Shown here: piece by piece, positions 37,112 through 45,669 of the stretch
Layout of the letters: each line of letters begins with the position of its first letter
Numbering within the stretch: the first letter of the stretch is position 1
Assembly: GCF_000379765.1 (NCBI RefSeq)
Contig: NZ_KB903431.1
Span: forward strand, 62,001 to 126,000
Length of the DNA: 64,000 nucleotides
DNA from: Flexithrix dorotheae DSM 6795
GTDB taxonomy: Bacteria > Bacteroidota > Bacteroidia > Cytophagales > Flammeovirgaceae
Direction: 5' to 3'
Notes under the pieces: generated by a model
Seen by the model: the letters and a program-made list of their open reading frames with translations, nothing else
The model's database searches: none
What the model was told of the DNA's origin: nothing
Program-made: the position numbers and the translations under genes

Positions 37112-38182
37112 TTACCTCCTCAAACTAAAGCCACCAATCACATTCTGAAGTCCTCTTTTGTTGATTATACTGATTTTCTTTCCTTTGATCTCAATTAGTT
37201 TTTCATCTTTAAAATCCGAAAGGGTTCTGATTACCGATTCAATGGCTGTACCTACAATTCCGGCCAGGTTCTCCCTGGTGATTGAAATGGCATTTTCCTT
37301 ATCTTTATCCAGTTTCTCTTCCAGCATCAATAGCGCTTCTGCTACTCTTTGCCTTACAGAGCTATAGGCTAGCGTAAGGAGTTGTTCCTCTTTTTCCAGA
37401 AGGTCATTGGAGAGCATTTTGATGAACTTGTTGGCTACGTCCCTGTTATTGTAAATCAATTTGATGAAATCATCTTTGGGAATTACACAAATTTCTGAGT
37501 CTTCCAGCACCATGGCAGATTCTGCATGATTTGAGCCTTCAAGCAGGGAAATATAACCTATGAAATCTCCATCTTCAAAAAGACCGGTGATGTAGTCTTT
37601 CCCATCGGTATTGGTTTTGTAGGTTTTTACCTTTCCTTTATTGATAAAATAAAGTGCATTGGCAAGGTCGCCTTCCAGGTAAATATTGTTTTTGTTTTTA
37701 TACTTCCTGATTTTGCGCTCTTTAGATAGATTTTTTAGTTCTGCCAGGTCTCCTGCTGTATCCATAAAGGCATTCAGCCCGGACATATCTTTCTTAAAAT
37801 CTTTTTGGAATAATTCTCCCTTCCGCAGCCTTGTTTCTACCGCATCCAATAATTCAATGTCATCAAATGGTTTAGTAAGGTAATCATCTGCACCTAAAGT
37901 CATCCCTTTTCTAAAATCACCTTTATCAGACTTGGCAGTAAGAAATATAAAGGGAATTCGGGCAGTGGATGGAGATTTGCTCAGAATGTGTAATACCCCA
38001 TAACCATCAAGTTCAGGCATCATGATATCGCAAATTATCATGTCTACGGTTTCTTTCTGAGCAATGGTTACCCCTTCCTTACCATTGGCAGCTGCCACCA
38101 CCTGATAATTGGCCAGCTCCAGAATTTCGGAAATGTTCTCTCTTACATCCTCATTATCTTCAATGACTAATATCTTTTTCAT
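37112..38182 (-). CDS. Response regulator with cyclic-nucleotide-binding and Crp-type DNA-binding domains
   Basis: A 356-residue transcription factor with an uncommon layout. Residues 1-125 are a receiver domain (ILVIEDNEDVRENI, phospho-Asp in CDIMMPELDG near 52, and KPFDD). Residues about 145-265 are a cNMP-binding fold (NNIYLEGDLANALYFINKGK and FIGYISLLEGSNHAES). The C-terminal part is a Crp/Fnr winged helix (ITRENLAGIVGTAIESVIRT). It lacks the Cys set of Fnr, so an iron-sulfur oxygen sensor is unlikely. It could integrate phosphorylation with a small ligand, or use the Crp fold for dimerisation only. Histidine kinase genes lie upstream on the same strand at 38394-39992 and 41943-43442. Confidence 0.9.
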   Translation of the reverse strand: MKKILVIEDNEDVRENISEILELANYQVVAAANGKEGVTIAQKETVDMIICDIMMPELDGYGVLHILSKSPSTARIPFIFLTAKSDKGDFRKGMTLGADDYLTKPFDDIELLDAVETRLRKGELFQKDFKKDMSGLNAFMDTAGDLAELKNLSKERKIRKYKNKNNIYLEGDLANALYFINKGKVKTYKTNTDGKDYITGLFEDGDFIGYISLLEGSNHAESAMVLEDSEICVIPKDDFIKLIYNNRDVANKFIKMLSNDLLEKEEQLLTLAYSSVRQRVAEALLMLEEKLDKDKENAISITRENLAGIVGTAIESVIRTLSDFKDEKLIEIKGKKISIINKRGLQNVIGGFSLRR

Positions 38183-38393
38183 AATTTTAAATTAATAATT
38201 CCTGAAAACAACACTTTTGGGTGATCCAAAAACACTGATAAAATAAGTCTCAGCAGGGTTTGCATTTCTGCGATTCTGCTTTTAATTAAGCACTATATCA
38301 TATGCATGGTTTCTCTGAGGAGAAGACCCTGAAAAGATATTTGGTGTTTTGGTTTATATTTATTGCAATACTTTTCATCAGTAAAATTCAAAT

Positions 38394-39992
38394 TTAGTCG
38401 GGGAGTATGACTGTAAATTTACTTCCTTCATTTAATTTACTATCAAATTCAATTTCTCCACCAATCAAATCCAAGTATTTTTTTACAATGTTCAATCCTA
38501 AACCCGTGCCCTGAATATTAGTGGTATTCTTTGCCCTGAAAAATCTTTCAAACAAATGAAGTTGTTCTATTTCCGGAATACCAATACCATGATCCTGCAC
38601 AAGTATTTTTACCTGTTTTGATTCAAAAGTCAGTTTTAAAATTACATCCTTTCCATTGGGAGAGTACTTTATGGCATTGGAAAGGAGATTCATCAGCACA
38701 TTTTTCAACAATTGCTCATCCACAAATATTTCCCGTTTATCCCCTTCCACCTGGAGTTTTATTTCCTGCTCCTTGGTTGCCATCTGTTGGATTTCATCTT
38801 TGATCACTTCACAAACCTCCACAATATTCGTCCAGACAGGAGTGTTATGGATTTTCCCTTCCTCAATTCTTCCGAGTGAGAGAAAATCGTTGAGCAACCT
38901 GTTCAGGTGATTCACATTGGTTTTTATCCTTTCCACATGCTTTACCCTTTTAGGCTGAGCCGTTTCATCATGATAGCGGGCAATTAAAGAGGACGAGGAA
39001 AGAATAGTACTCAATGGTGTTTTGAATTCATGGGAAGCCATGGTCACAAACCTGGATTTCAACTCATTCAGTTCTCTTTCTTTGGCAAGTGCTTTTCGGA
39101 TTTCCTCCTCCGCTTTTTTCCTTTCAGTGATATTTTCAGCTACCAGCAAAATCTGGTTGATTTCATCATCGGGGCCGGGGAGGGGAGAAGTATGGAACTC
39201 ATATTGCCGGTCGTCCCATCCCACATCAAAATTGAGTACCTGACCCTCAAATACTTTTTTAAATTGACTGATGATATAATCTCCTTTTTCCCCGGTAAAA
39301 ACCGAGGAAATTTTCTTTCCAATTAAATCTCGAGTTTCAAAACCAAGTTCAAGTAATTCTCTGCCATCTACAAAGACAAATTCCATCTCCCGGTTAAGCA
39401 CATTGATTGTACCGTTAGGGAAATTTTTGGCTATTGACCTGTAAAGGTTTTGACTTTCTCTAAGGGCTGCTTCGGCAATTTTTCGCACCCTCACCTGGTC
39501 CTTCAGGTTCTGGTTGGTGTATTCCAGTTTCTTTACCGTATTGGCCAGTTCTATCGTCCTTTCCTCCACCCGTTTTTCCAGAGCCACATTCAAATGCTGA
39601 ATTTGCCGGAGATTTTTGCTGTGCTCAATGCTGTATCGGATGGAGCGTTCCAGATCGTATTTGGAAAATGAACCTTTCACCAGATAATCCACTGCTCCGG
39701 CCTTTAAAGCCCTGTCATCCGTTTCAGAATCCCCTTGTCCGGTTAAAAGAATAAAAGGAGAACTTACCCCTTTTGCCACCGATTCCTGAATAATTTGCAA
39801 GCCATCTTTTTCCCCCAAATGATAATCTACCAGATAGACATCATGATTTTCCTTCTGGATTTGCAACATGGCATTTTTGTATTCCGAAACCCATTCCAGA
39901 ATATAATCCTTGTTGGGAATATCGTCCAGGAAGTCCCTGGTGATTAAAAAATCGTCCTCATCATCATCAATTAAAAGTACCTTTATTCCCAT
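38394..39992 (-). CDS. Hybrid histidine kinase: receiver, PAS and kinase domains
   Basis: A 532-residue cytoplasmic protein without membrane helices. It begins with a receiver domain (IKVLLIDDDEDDF, phospho-Asp in YLVDYHLGEKDG), then a coiled coil (about 130-190) and a PAS domain (about 190-300) ending in LVAENITERKKAEEEI. The kinase domain shows MASHEFKTPLSTILSSSSLI (His near 322), NLLSNAIKYSPNGK, DHGIGIPE and GTGLGLNIVKKY. This is the usual layout of receiver-first kinases that take a phosphoryl signal from another kinase. It lies 211 bases upstream of the REC-Crp regulator gene, on the same strand. A functional pair is plausible. The start at ATG 39992 is clear. Confidence 0.92.
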   Translation of the reverse strand: MGIKVLLIDDDEDDFLITRDFLDDIPNKDYILEWVSEYKNAMLQIQKENHDVYLVDYHLGEKDGLQIIQESVAKGVSSPFILLTGQGDSETDDRALKAGAVDYLVKGSFSKYDLERSIRYSIEHSKNLRQIQHLNVALEKRVEERTIELANTVKKLEYTNQNLKDQVRVRKIAEAALRESQNLYRSIAKNFPNGTINVLNREMEFVFVDGRELLELGFETRDLIGKKISSVFTGEKGDYIISQFKKVFEGQVLNFDVGWDDRQYEFHTSPLPGPDDEINQILLVAENITERKKAEEEIRKALAKERELNELKSRFVTMASHEFKTPLSTILSSSSLIARYHDETAQPKRVKHVERIKTNVNHLNRLLNDFLSLGRIEEGKIHNTPVWTNIVEVCEVIKDEIQQMATKEQEIKLQVEGDKREIFVDEQLLKNVLMNLLSNAIKYSPNGKDVILKLTFESKQVKILVQDHGIGIPEIEQLHLFERFFRAKNTTNIQGTGLGLNIVKKYLDLIGGEIEFDSKLNEGSKFTVILPD

Positions 39993-40205
39993 CTTATGTT
40001 AGTGACCTACTATTGTCCTCCGAAAGGACATGCTTTTGAGTTTAGATTTTAGTTATATATACAATTAGCTTGAATCGTGTAAGAATAGCAAGCTTAAATT
40101 ATAAACTTTATGAGAAAAGTCATCTTTTAGCATGAGAAATGTGGTGGGGGAATGATAGAAGTTGTTTCTCTTTCTGGTTAAGGTACCAACTTTTGCCTCC
40201 TACTG

Positions 40206-40232
40206 CAGGAAGAGGTTTATAACCTCTTCCTG
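40206..40232. repeat. Hairpin with three-base loop
   Basis: CAGGAAGAGGTT-TAT-AACCTCTTCCTG is perfect over 12 bases per arm. The central GTT-NNN-AAC core is shared with the family A and B hairpins. Confidence 0.75.
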
Positions 40233-40320
40233 ATATTTTGAGAATGGCAAAAAAGCCAGGTTTTGTAAACTGGATTAATGGTAAGTATTAATTTTTTTTA
40301 AGCTTCTAAAATCTACATCT

Positions 40321-40430
40321 GGCAAAAGTTTGCAACTTTTGCCTTTTAATAATTTTCAGTTTGCAACTGAAATTGAATCTAAAGAAAAAGACGTTTTTGC
40401 AAATTTGACCGAAGTCACAGACTTCTACGT
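40321..40430. repeat. Multi-hairpin repeat (family B), copy 1
   Basis: Elements in order: GGCAAAAGTT-TGC-AACTTTTGCC (40321-40343), TTTCAGTT-TGC-AACTGAAA (40354-40372), and GAAGTC-ACA-GACTTC (40411-40425). Each has a three-base loop. The copy is in direct orientation with the unit at 41262-41368, and the spacing between elements differs by about one base. The pair brackets the unrecognised gene at 40506-41177. Confidence 0.85.
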
Positions 40431-40505
40431 TTTTTGCAGTCAAATTGATTTAAAGATCCAGTTGAAAGAATTGAACCTGCAGCGGGTTTTGAAATTACGC
40501 TATTG

Positions 40506-41177
40506 TTAATTTTCTAATTTGTGATAATGACTTAAAAGTTTGGTTAATTCATCTCCTTTTCCTTTTGATATTTTTTCTTCCCTGGCAAATTCTAAGAGTT
40601 CTGAAGAATGCTGATCCAGGTTTTCAATAAGATCTTTTGCCGAAATAATTCTGGAAATCTCAGTATTGGACATCATAAGGTAATGTTTGTCTGTGCCCCT
40701 TACAAATCGGTCAGGTTTGGGAAATCCAAAGGCCCTTCCAGTTGATTTCTTGAAAAAATCCTTTTTCATTTTAGTTAAAATAGTGGGATATAATTCAGGC
40801 GTCCAAACTTTTACAAATCCAGATAAATCAGTCATTTCGTTCTCTTCTAAGTAGATAAAAACCTCATCTTCCAAAACTACTCTATCAATATTGCCAGCCA
40901 TGGCAAAAGCATAAATTGAATCATTTTTTATAAATTCAAATTCATCATTGTGCAGATTCAATCGCAACGGGAGTTGAATCATTTTGGAATCATTATAATA
41001 AACCTTACCCATTTTAAAATCATCGTAAAGGTAACGTGAACCTTCAAAATACTCTATATCCGGTGACTTCAGTCCACCACCAAATAATTCATTATTACAA
41101 TTGATGGTTTGAGCAGAAGAATAAAAAAAAGTCAGATATAATAAAGGCAAAAACAGGATTTTAAGATAACCATTCAT
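40506..41177 (-). CDS. Secreted protein of unknown function, bracketed by repeats
   Basis: I do not recognise this protein. A longer frame exists to 41276, but the ATG at 41177 is preferred because it starts a clear signal peptide (MNGYLKILFLPLLYLTFFYS, then SAQ), giving 223 residues. The mature part has an acidic beta-rich first half (PDIEYFEGSRYLYDDF, LPLRLNLHNDEFEFIKNDSI) and a helical, Lys/Glu-rich end (KGKGDELTKLLSHYHKLEN). The family B hairpin repeats sit on both sides in direct orientation. It separates the two kinase gene groups, with no shared function evident. It may be a small cargo gene moved with the repeats, though nothing here proves it. Confidence 0.62.
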   Translation of the reverse strand: MNGYLKILFLPLLYLTFFYSSAQTINCNNELFGGGLKSPDIEYFEGSRYLYDDFKMGKVYYNDSKMIQLPLRLNLHNDEFEFIKNDSIYAFAMAGNIDRVVLEDEVFIYLEENEMTDLSGFVKVWTPELYPTILTKMKKDFFKKSTGRAFGFPKPDRFVRGTDKHYLMMSNTEISRIISAKDLIENLDQHSSELLEFAREEKISKGKGDELTKLLSHYHKLEN

Positions 41178-41261
41178 AAGGTGATAATAAATACGTTGAT
41201 ACTTCACACAACATAATGATTTTATTAGTGAAGTCAAAATATATGGATTGTCATTCTCCTT

Positions 41262-41368
41262 GGCTAAAGGTTGCAACTTTTGCTTTTAATAATTTTCAGT
41301 TTGTAACTGAAATTGTATTGGATTAGAGAGTTGTTTTGCCTACCTCACCGAAGTCACAGACCTCTACG
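41262..41368. repeat. Multi-hairpin repeat (family B), copy 2
   Basis: It starts GGCTAAAGG and continues with TTGCAACTTTTGC, so the first hairpin has decayed arms. TTTCAGTT-TGT-AACTGAAA (41294-41312) and GAAGTC-ACA-GACCTC (41350-41364) follow. It aligns with copy 1 over the full unit; the first 58 bases are nearly identical. Confidence 0.85.
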
Positions 41369-41464
41369 GCTTACTTTCATATTAATTTTAAGATTTAACA
41401 ATTCCATTGCGGGTATGAAACTTAAACCAGTAAATGTTGGAAGAGAAAGGCTTACAATCCTCAA

Positions 41465-41926
41465 TTACTCCCCAACGGGCAATTCCCCGTTTTCGAACCA
41501 ATATTCTATTACATTATCCAGAATTTTTACCAAATCGGAAAAGGAATCTGGTTTGCAGATAAAAGTGTTTGCCCCAAGTTTATAGCATTTGGTGATGTCT
41601 TCCTTAGCCCTCGAGGTGGAAAAAATGACCACAGGAGTCAGTGCGTATTTTTCTTCCTTTCTGATTCTTTCCAGTGTTTCGCAACCATCCATTTTAGGCA
41701 TATTCAGGTCGAGAATGATCAGCTCCGGCTCAGGATTAGTTTGTTCATCTCCAAAGTTTCCTTCATGGTGGAGATAATTAATTAATTCTGCCCCATCCTC
41801 TACAAATTTTACTTTATGATTGGCCTTCAGCTCCAATAAGGCATCATTAAAAAACATGCGATCTTCAGGATCGTCTTCGGCATATAATATTAATTTCGAT
41901 TTTTTCTTTTCCTCTTCCATTATCAT
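41465..41926 (-). CDS. Single-domain response regulator
   Basis: A 153-residue receiver-only protein of the Rcp1 type. LILYAEDDPEDRMFFNDALL contains the acidic pocket, LIILDLNMPKMDG the phospho-Asp near residue 72, and VVIFSTSRAKEDI and TFICKPDSF the Thr/Ser and Lys residues. There is no output domain, so it relays phosphoryl groups or acts through protein contact. It starts 16 bases after the kinase gene at 41943-43442 on the same strand, and the two are almost surely an operon. This kinase-plus-Rcp1 pairing resembles phytochrome and PAS kinase systems. Confidence 0.92.
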   Translation of the reverse strand: MIMEEEKKKSKLILYAEDDPEDRMFFNDALLELKANHKVKFVEDGAELINYLHHEGNFGDEQTNPEPELIILDLNMPKMDGCETLERIRKEEKYALTPVVIFSTSRAKEDITKCYKLGANTFICKPDSFSDLVKILDNVIEYWFENGELPVGE

Positions 41927-41942
41927 TATATATAGTCATCAG

Positions 41943-43442
41943 TTAAGGATTCACCGCTAATTTAATCATAAAAACCGCTCCTTTTCCTTCTTCGCTTTCT
42001 GCATCTATGCTCCCTCCGTGCCGTTCAGCAATTTTTTTACAAATAGACAAACCAATGCCTGAACCCGGAAATTTTCTACCCTGCAATCGCTGAAAAATAT
42101 TAAATATTTTATCCAGGTATTGTTCATTAAAGCCTATCCCGTTATCTTTTACTTTTATCAAAACCATATCAGGATTTTCTTTATGAAATGTCTTTTCTTC
42201 CCAAACTTTAATTTTGGGGATAGTCTCTTCCTGCACAAATTTTAGTGCGTTACTCAATAAATTCTGAAAGAGTTGACGCATCTGGGTGGGGTCTGCATGA
42301 ATTGTGGGAAGTCCCCCAATTTCCACTTCTGCATTTTTTTTCTCAATACTTACTTCCAGGTCACTGATTACATCTTTCAAAACTTCATTTAAATCAACTG
42401 CTTTGAAAGATTCCCCTCTTGTGGAAATTCGGCTGTAAGAGAGCAGATCGTTTATCAGGGTTTGCATTCGCTCCGCAGAATTCCTCATCCTTTGGAGGTA
42501 ATCTTTGCCTCTGTCACTTAATGTCTCTTTTTCCATCGCCTCTACTCTTTCCCCAAAAGTTCGTATTTTCCGCAGTGGTTCCTGTAAGTCATGGGAAGCC
42601 ACATAGGCAAAGTCCTGTAATTCCCTGTTACTTTTTTCCAGATCGGAAGCATATTTTTTGAGTTGTTTTCGGCTGTTTCTCAGGGCATTTTCGGCAATTT
42701 TTCTTCTGGTAATATCTTCCATAAAAATGATGAGTCCGCCAATTTTTCCATGGTCATCTTTCCAGGGGTGTATTTCCCATCGCATCCAGTCTTTCGAGCC
42801 GTCAATTCTTAAAATCAGGTCCTCCTCACACTTTCTAACTTCTCCTTTTAGGCAGGTGGCATATACTTCACTCCATCTTTCCTGGTGGTTGGGAAAAACT
42901 TCTTTATGATTGGTTCCTATCAGGTTTTTATCCAACCATTCATAATCCTGTTTCCACCTGGCACTCACCAAAATATAATTTAAATCCCTGTCCGTCATGG
43001 CCAGAGGAGCGGGGGTGTTTTGCACAAAGTACCTCAGTCGTTCCTCACTTTGCAGGATTTTGTTTTCGGCATTCTTTCTCTGGGTAATATCAATGATAAA
43101 AGCAATTGCATAAATGTCACCTTCAAACTCACTGTAGCTCAAACTCACTTCTATGGGAAACTCAGTGCCATCCTTCCGAAGGGCAAACAAGTCCAGGCCT
43201 TTACCCATTTTCCGCTGATGGGGATTATGGAAAAATTCAGTCCGCTGGTTTACATGTCCCTGTCTATACTTATGGGGAAGTATCTTTTCTACTTTTTCTC
43301 CTAAAAGTTCATCTTTTTTATAGCCAAACATCCCCTCAACCGTAGGGTTAGTCAGTACAATGTTCCCTTGCCTATCAGTTATTAATATACCTTCTGCTGA
43401 GGAATCGAATATGCCTCTTAATACTTTTGGATTTTCTAACAT
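41943..43442 (-). CDS. PAS-domain sensor histidine kinase
   Basis: A 499-residue cytoplasmic kinase. The first PAS domain (about 5-115) includes SSAEGILITDRQGNIVLTNP and ends AFIIDITQRKNAEN; the second (about 125-250) ends IFMEDITRRKIAENAL. A coiled coil leads to the dimerisation helix with VASHDLQEPLRKIRTFGERV (His near 283), the HWE/Rcp1-associated form (HDLQEPLR). The ATPase shows NLLSNALKFV, DNGIGFN and SGIGLSICKKI. It has no membrane helix, so it senses a cytoplasmic signal through PAS. The downstream gene encodes its likely single-domain receiver. Confidence 0.93.
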   Translation of the reverse strand: MLENPKVLRGIFDSSAEGILITDRQGNIVLTNPTVEGMFGYKKDELLGEKVEKILPHKYRQGHVNQRTEFFHNPHQRKMGKGLDLFALRKDGTEFPIEVSLSYSEFEGDIYAIAFIIDITQRKNAENKILQSEERLRYFVQNTPAPLAMTDRDLNYILVSARWKQDYEWLDKNLIGTNHKEVFPNHQERWSEVYATCLKGEVRKCEEDLILRIDGSKDWMRWEIHPWKDDHGKIGGLIIFMEDITRRKIAENALRNSRKQLKKYASDLEKSNRELQDFAYVASHDLQEPLRKIRTFGERVEAMEKETLSDRGKDYLQRMRNSAERMQTLINDLLSYSRISTRGESFKAVDLNEVLKDVISDLEVSIEKKNAEVEIGGLPTIHADPTQMRQLFQNLLSNALKFVQEETIPKIKVWEEKTFHKENPDMVLIKVKDNGIGFNEQYLDKIFNIFQRLQGRKFPGSGIGLSICKKIAERHGGSIDAESEEGKGAVFMIKLAVNP

Positions 43443-43595
43443 CCCTTCTCAAACAATTTGCTTCTTCAATGATTTAAAGTTATAAATCAAAGCATTTATT
43501 TCCGCATTTTTATATTAAAAAGAACATGATTTTAGAATTGTTTTTCGTGTGGCGATAGTTCATTTTAAATATAAAGTTGAAGTATTTCTCAATCA

Positions 43596-43627
43596 TTTTT
43601 ATTATCAGAACATTACTGATATTTTTG
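43596..43627 (+). promoter_or_regulatory. Putative ispG promoter
   Basis: TATTTTTG at 43620-43627 matches the Bacteroidota -7 consensus TAnnTTTG. A T-run at 43596-43600 lies where the -33 element would be. Transcription would begin about 43634, just before the ATG at 43651. Confidence 0.42.
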
Positions 43628-43650
43628 TCCAAAACAAGAACAAGGGATCA

Positions 43651-45648
43651 ATGAATCAAAAAACCGAAATTCATCCATTTCAATATTGTAATAGTTTAAC
43701 TGAATACCAGCGCAGGAAAACCATAGAAGTGAAAATAGGCGATATTCCAATGGGTGCCCATCATCCAATAAGGGTGCAATCCATGACCACCATCGATACC
43801 ATGGATACCATTGGTTCTGTGGAACAAACTATCCGAATGGTAGATTCCGGTTGCGAATATGTGCGAATTACGGCTCCAAGCATCAAAGAAGCCCAGAATC
43901 TGGAGAATATTAAGAATGAGCTGCGTAAAAGAGGATACAATGTTCCTTTGGTGGCCGATATTCATTTTACCCCAAATGCAGCAGAACTGGCGGCCAGAAT
44001 TGTTGAGAAAGTGCGGGTAAACCCGGGAAATTATGCCGATAAAAAGAAATTTCAGGTACTTGAATATGATGATAAAACCTATCAGGAAGAGATAGAGCGA
44101 ATTCGGGAAAGGTTTACACCTTTGGTAAAAATCTGTAAAGAATACGGCACTGCCATGCGGATTGGCACCAATCATGGTTCTCTGTCCGATAGAATTTTAA
44201 GTCGCTATGGCGATACGCCAATCGGAATGGTAGAATCAGCTTTGGAGTTTCTGAGAATTTGTGAAGATGAAAGTTATAATAACATCGTCATTTCCATGAA
44301 AGCCAGTAACACACAGGTGATGATTCAGGCTTACCGGTTGTTGGTCCAAAAACTGGATGAAGAAGGTTTACAACCCTATCCTTTGCATTTGGGGGTAACT
44401 GAAGCCGGAGAAGGGGAAGACGGAAGAATAAAATCAGCGGTAGGAATCGGAACGCTGTTGGAAGACGGGTTGGGTGATACTGTAAGGGTTTCTTTAACTG
44501 AAGAACCCGAGTTTGAGGCTCCGGTGGCAGCAGCTTTAATCAATAGATATACAAACAGAAAAGAAAAATCTACTGCAATTCCTCCAATAGCAGTGGCTCC
44601 AAAAGACCCTTTTGGTTATGAGAGAAGGAAAACAGTTGAAGTTCAGAATATTGGTGGAAGTAATGTGCCCAGGGTAATTGCTGATTTTAGCAAGGTGGAC
44701 GAAATATCCATGAACGATTTAAAAAATATTGGTCATTTCTACCTTCCAGCTACAGACAAATGGGGTATGAATGATCAGGGAAGTGATTATATTTATTCAG
44801 GCAAAAATAAAATCAGTTTTATGCTGCCGAATGGCATAAAGGAAATTGTGGATGCTGAGGTTTGGGAAAATGTAACAGATCAGCAAAATACACTTCCTTT
44901 ATTTACCAAAGCAGAATGGCAAAAAGCTACAGCCAGACATTCAAAAATCAATTTCATAAAAGTTGGGATAAAAGATATTGATGAGGATTTTGAAAAAGCA
45001 ATAGCGGGTGCAGAAAATGTGGTTTTAATTCTGGAAACTACTAATGAACATGCGATGCCTGAATTGAGAAGGGTGTTTTTTGAATGCTATCAAAAGAAAA
45101 ACCCGGTACCTGTGGTGATAAAAAGGCAATATGCTGAAATGTCAGAAAGTGATTTACAACTGTATGCCTCTACGGATATTGGTGGGTTGCTTTGTGATGG
45201 ATTTGGAGATGGAGCTCTGATCGGGACAGATTTGCTGGAAAAACCCAAAGCAGAATTACTTTCTGTTCTAAAAATGTATAATGCCACAGCTTTTGGTATT
45301 TTGCAGGCAGCCAGAACCAGGATGACTAAAACCGAATATATTTCCTGCCCTTCCTGTGGAAGAACCTTATTCGATTTGCAGGAAACTACTGCCATGATCC
45401 GGAAAAGAACGGATCATTTGAAAGGTGTAAAAATTGGAATAATGGGTTGTATAGTCAATGGACCAGGGGAAATGGCGGATGCAGATTATGGTTATGTGGG
45501 TTCAGGAAAAGGCAAGATTACCTTATACCGGGGACAAGAAGTGGTAAAAAGAGGAGTGCCATCGGAAAAGGCTGTGGATGAATTGATCGAACTTATTCGG
45601 GAAGATGGAAACTGGCTGGAGCCGGTGGTTGGGGAAACCGTTATGTAA
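43651..45648 (+). CDS. ispG: 4-hydroxy-3-methylbut-2-en-1-yl diphosphate synthase, long form
   Basis: A 665-residue IspG/GcpE enzyme of the non-mevalonate isoprenoid pathway, forming HMBPP from MEcPP with electrons from flavodoxin or ferredoxin. The ATG at 43651 is chosen over a GTG at 43549 because a purine-rich AAGGGA precedes it and a promoter box lies between the two. VKIGDIPMGAHHPIRVQSMT starts the TIM barrel; PLVADIHFTPNAAELAA and RIGTNHGSLSDRI are barrel blocks. A large middle domain (about 270-530) marks the long form found in Bacteroidota, Chlamydiae and plants. The [4Fe-4S] residues are in ISCPSCGRTLFDLQ and GCIVNGPGEMADADYG near the end. A flavodoxin gene lies at 52021. Confidence 0.96.
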   Translation: MNQKTEIHPFQYCNSLTEYQRRKTIEVKIGDIPMGAHHPIRVQSMTTIDTMDTIGSVEQTIRMVDSGCEYVRITAPSIKEAQNLENIKNELRKRGYNVPLVADIHFTPNAAELAARIVEKVRVNPGNYADKKKFQVLEYDDKTYQEEIERIRERFTPLVKICKEYGTAMRIGTNHGSLSDRILSRYGDTPIGMVESALEFLRICEDESYNNIVISMKASNTQVMIQAYRLLVQKLDEEGLQPYPLHLGVTEAGEGEDGRIKSAVGIGTLLEDGLGDTVRVSLTEEPEFEAPVAAALINRYTNRKEKSTAIPPIAVAPKDPFGYERRKTVEVQNIGGSNVPRVIADFSKVDEISMNDLKNIGHFYLPATDKWGMNDQGSDYIYSGKNKISFMLPNGIKEIVDAEVWENVTDQQNTLPLFTKAEWQKATARHSKINFIKVGIKDIDEDFEKAIAGAENVVLILETTNEHAMPELRRVFFECYQKKNPVPVVIKRQYAEMSESDLQLYASTDIGGLLCDGFGDGALIGTDLLEKPKAELLSVLKMYNATAFGILQAARTRMTKTEYISCPSCGRTLFDLQETTAMIRKRTDHLKGVKIGIMGCIVNGPGEMADADYGYVGSGKGKITLYRGQEVVKRGVPSEKAVDELIELIREDGNWLEPVVGETVM

Positions 45649-45669
45649 AATCAAGTTTAAACCTGAAAA

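Larger units (their letters stand above)
39993..40505. other. Intergenic region with hairpin repeats (family B)
   Basis: There is no gene. The region holds a 12-base perfect hairpin at 40206-40232 and the first copy of the family B unit at 40321-40430, whose second copy is at 41262-41368. The rest is AT-rich. Confidence 0.6.

Noticed and set aside
41178-41276. A longer N-terminus for the secreted protein at 40506
   Set aside because: The additional 33 residues overlap the repeat unit and precede a clear signal peptide.
35621-41368. An insertion sequence or integrated phage
   Set aside because: No transposase, integrase or phage gene is present in the window; only short hairpin repeats are seen.
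43549-43650. An upstream GTG start for ispG
   Set aside because: A promoter-like box lies between GTG and ATG 43651, a purine-rich site precedes the ATG, and the extra residues do not fit the family N-terminus.
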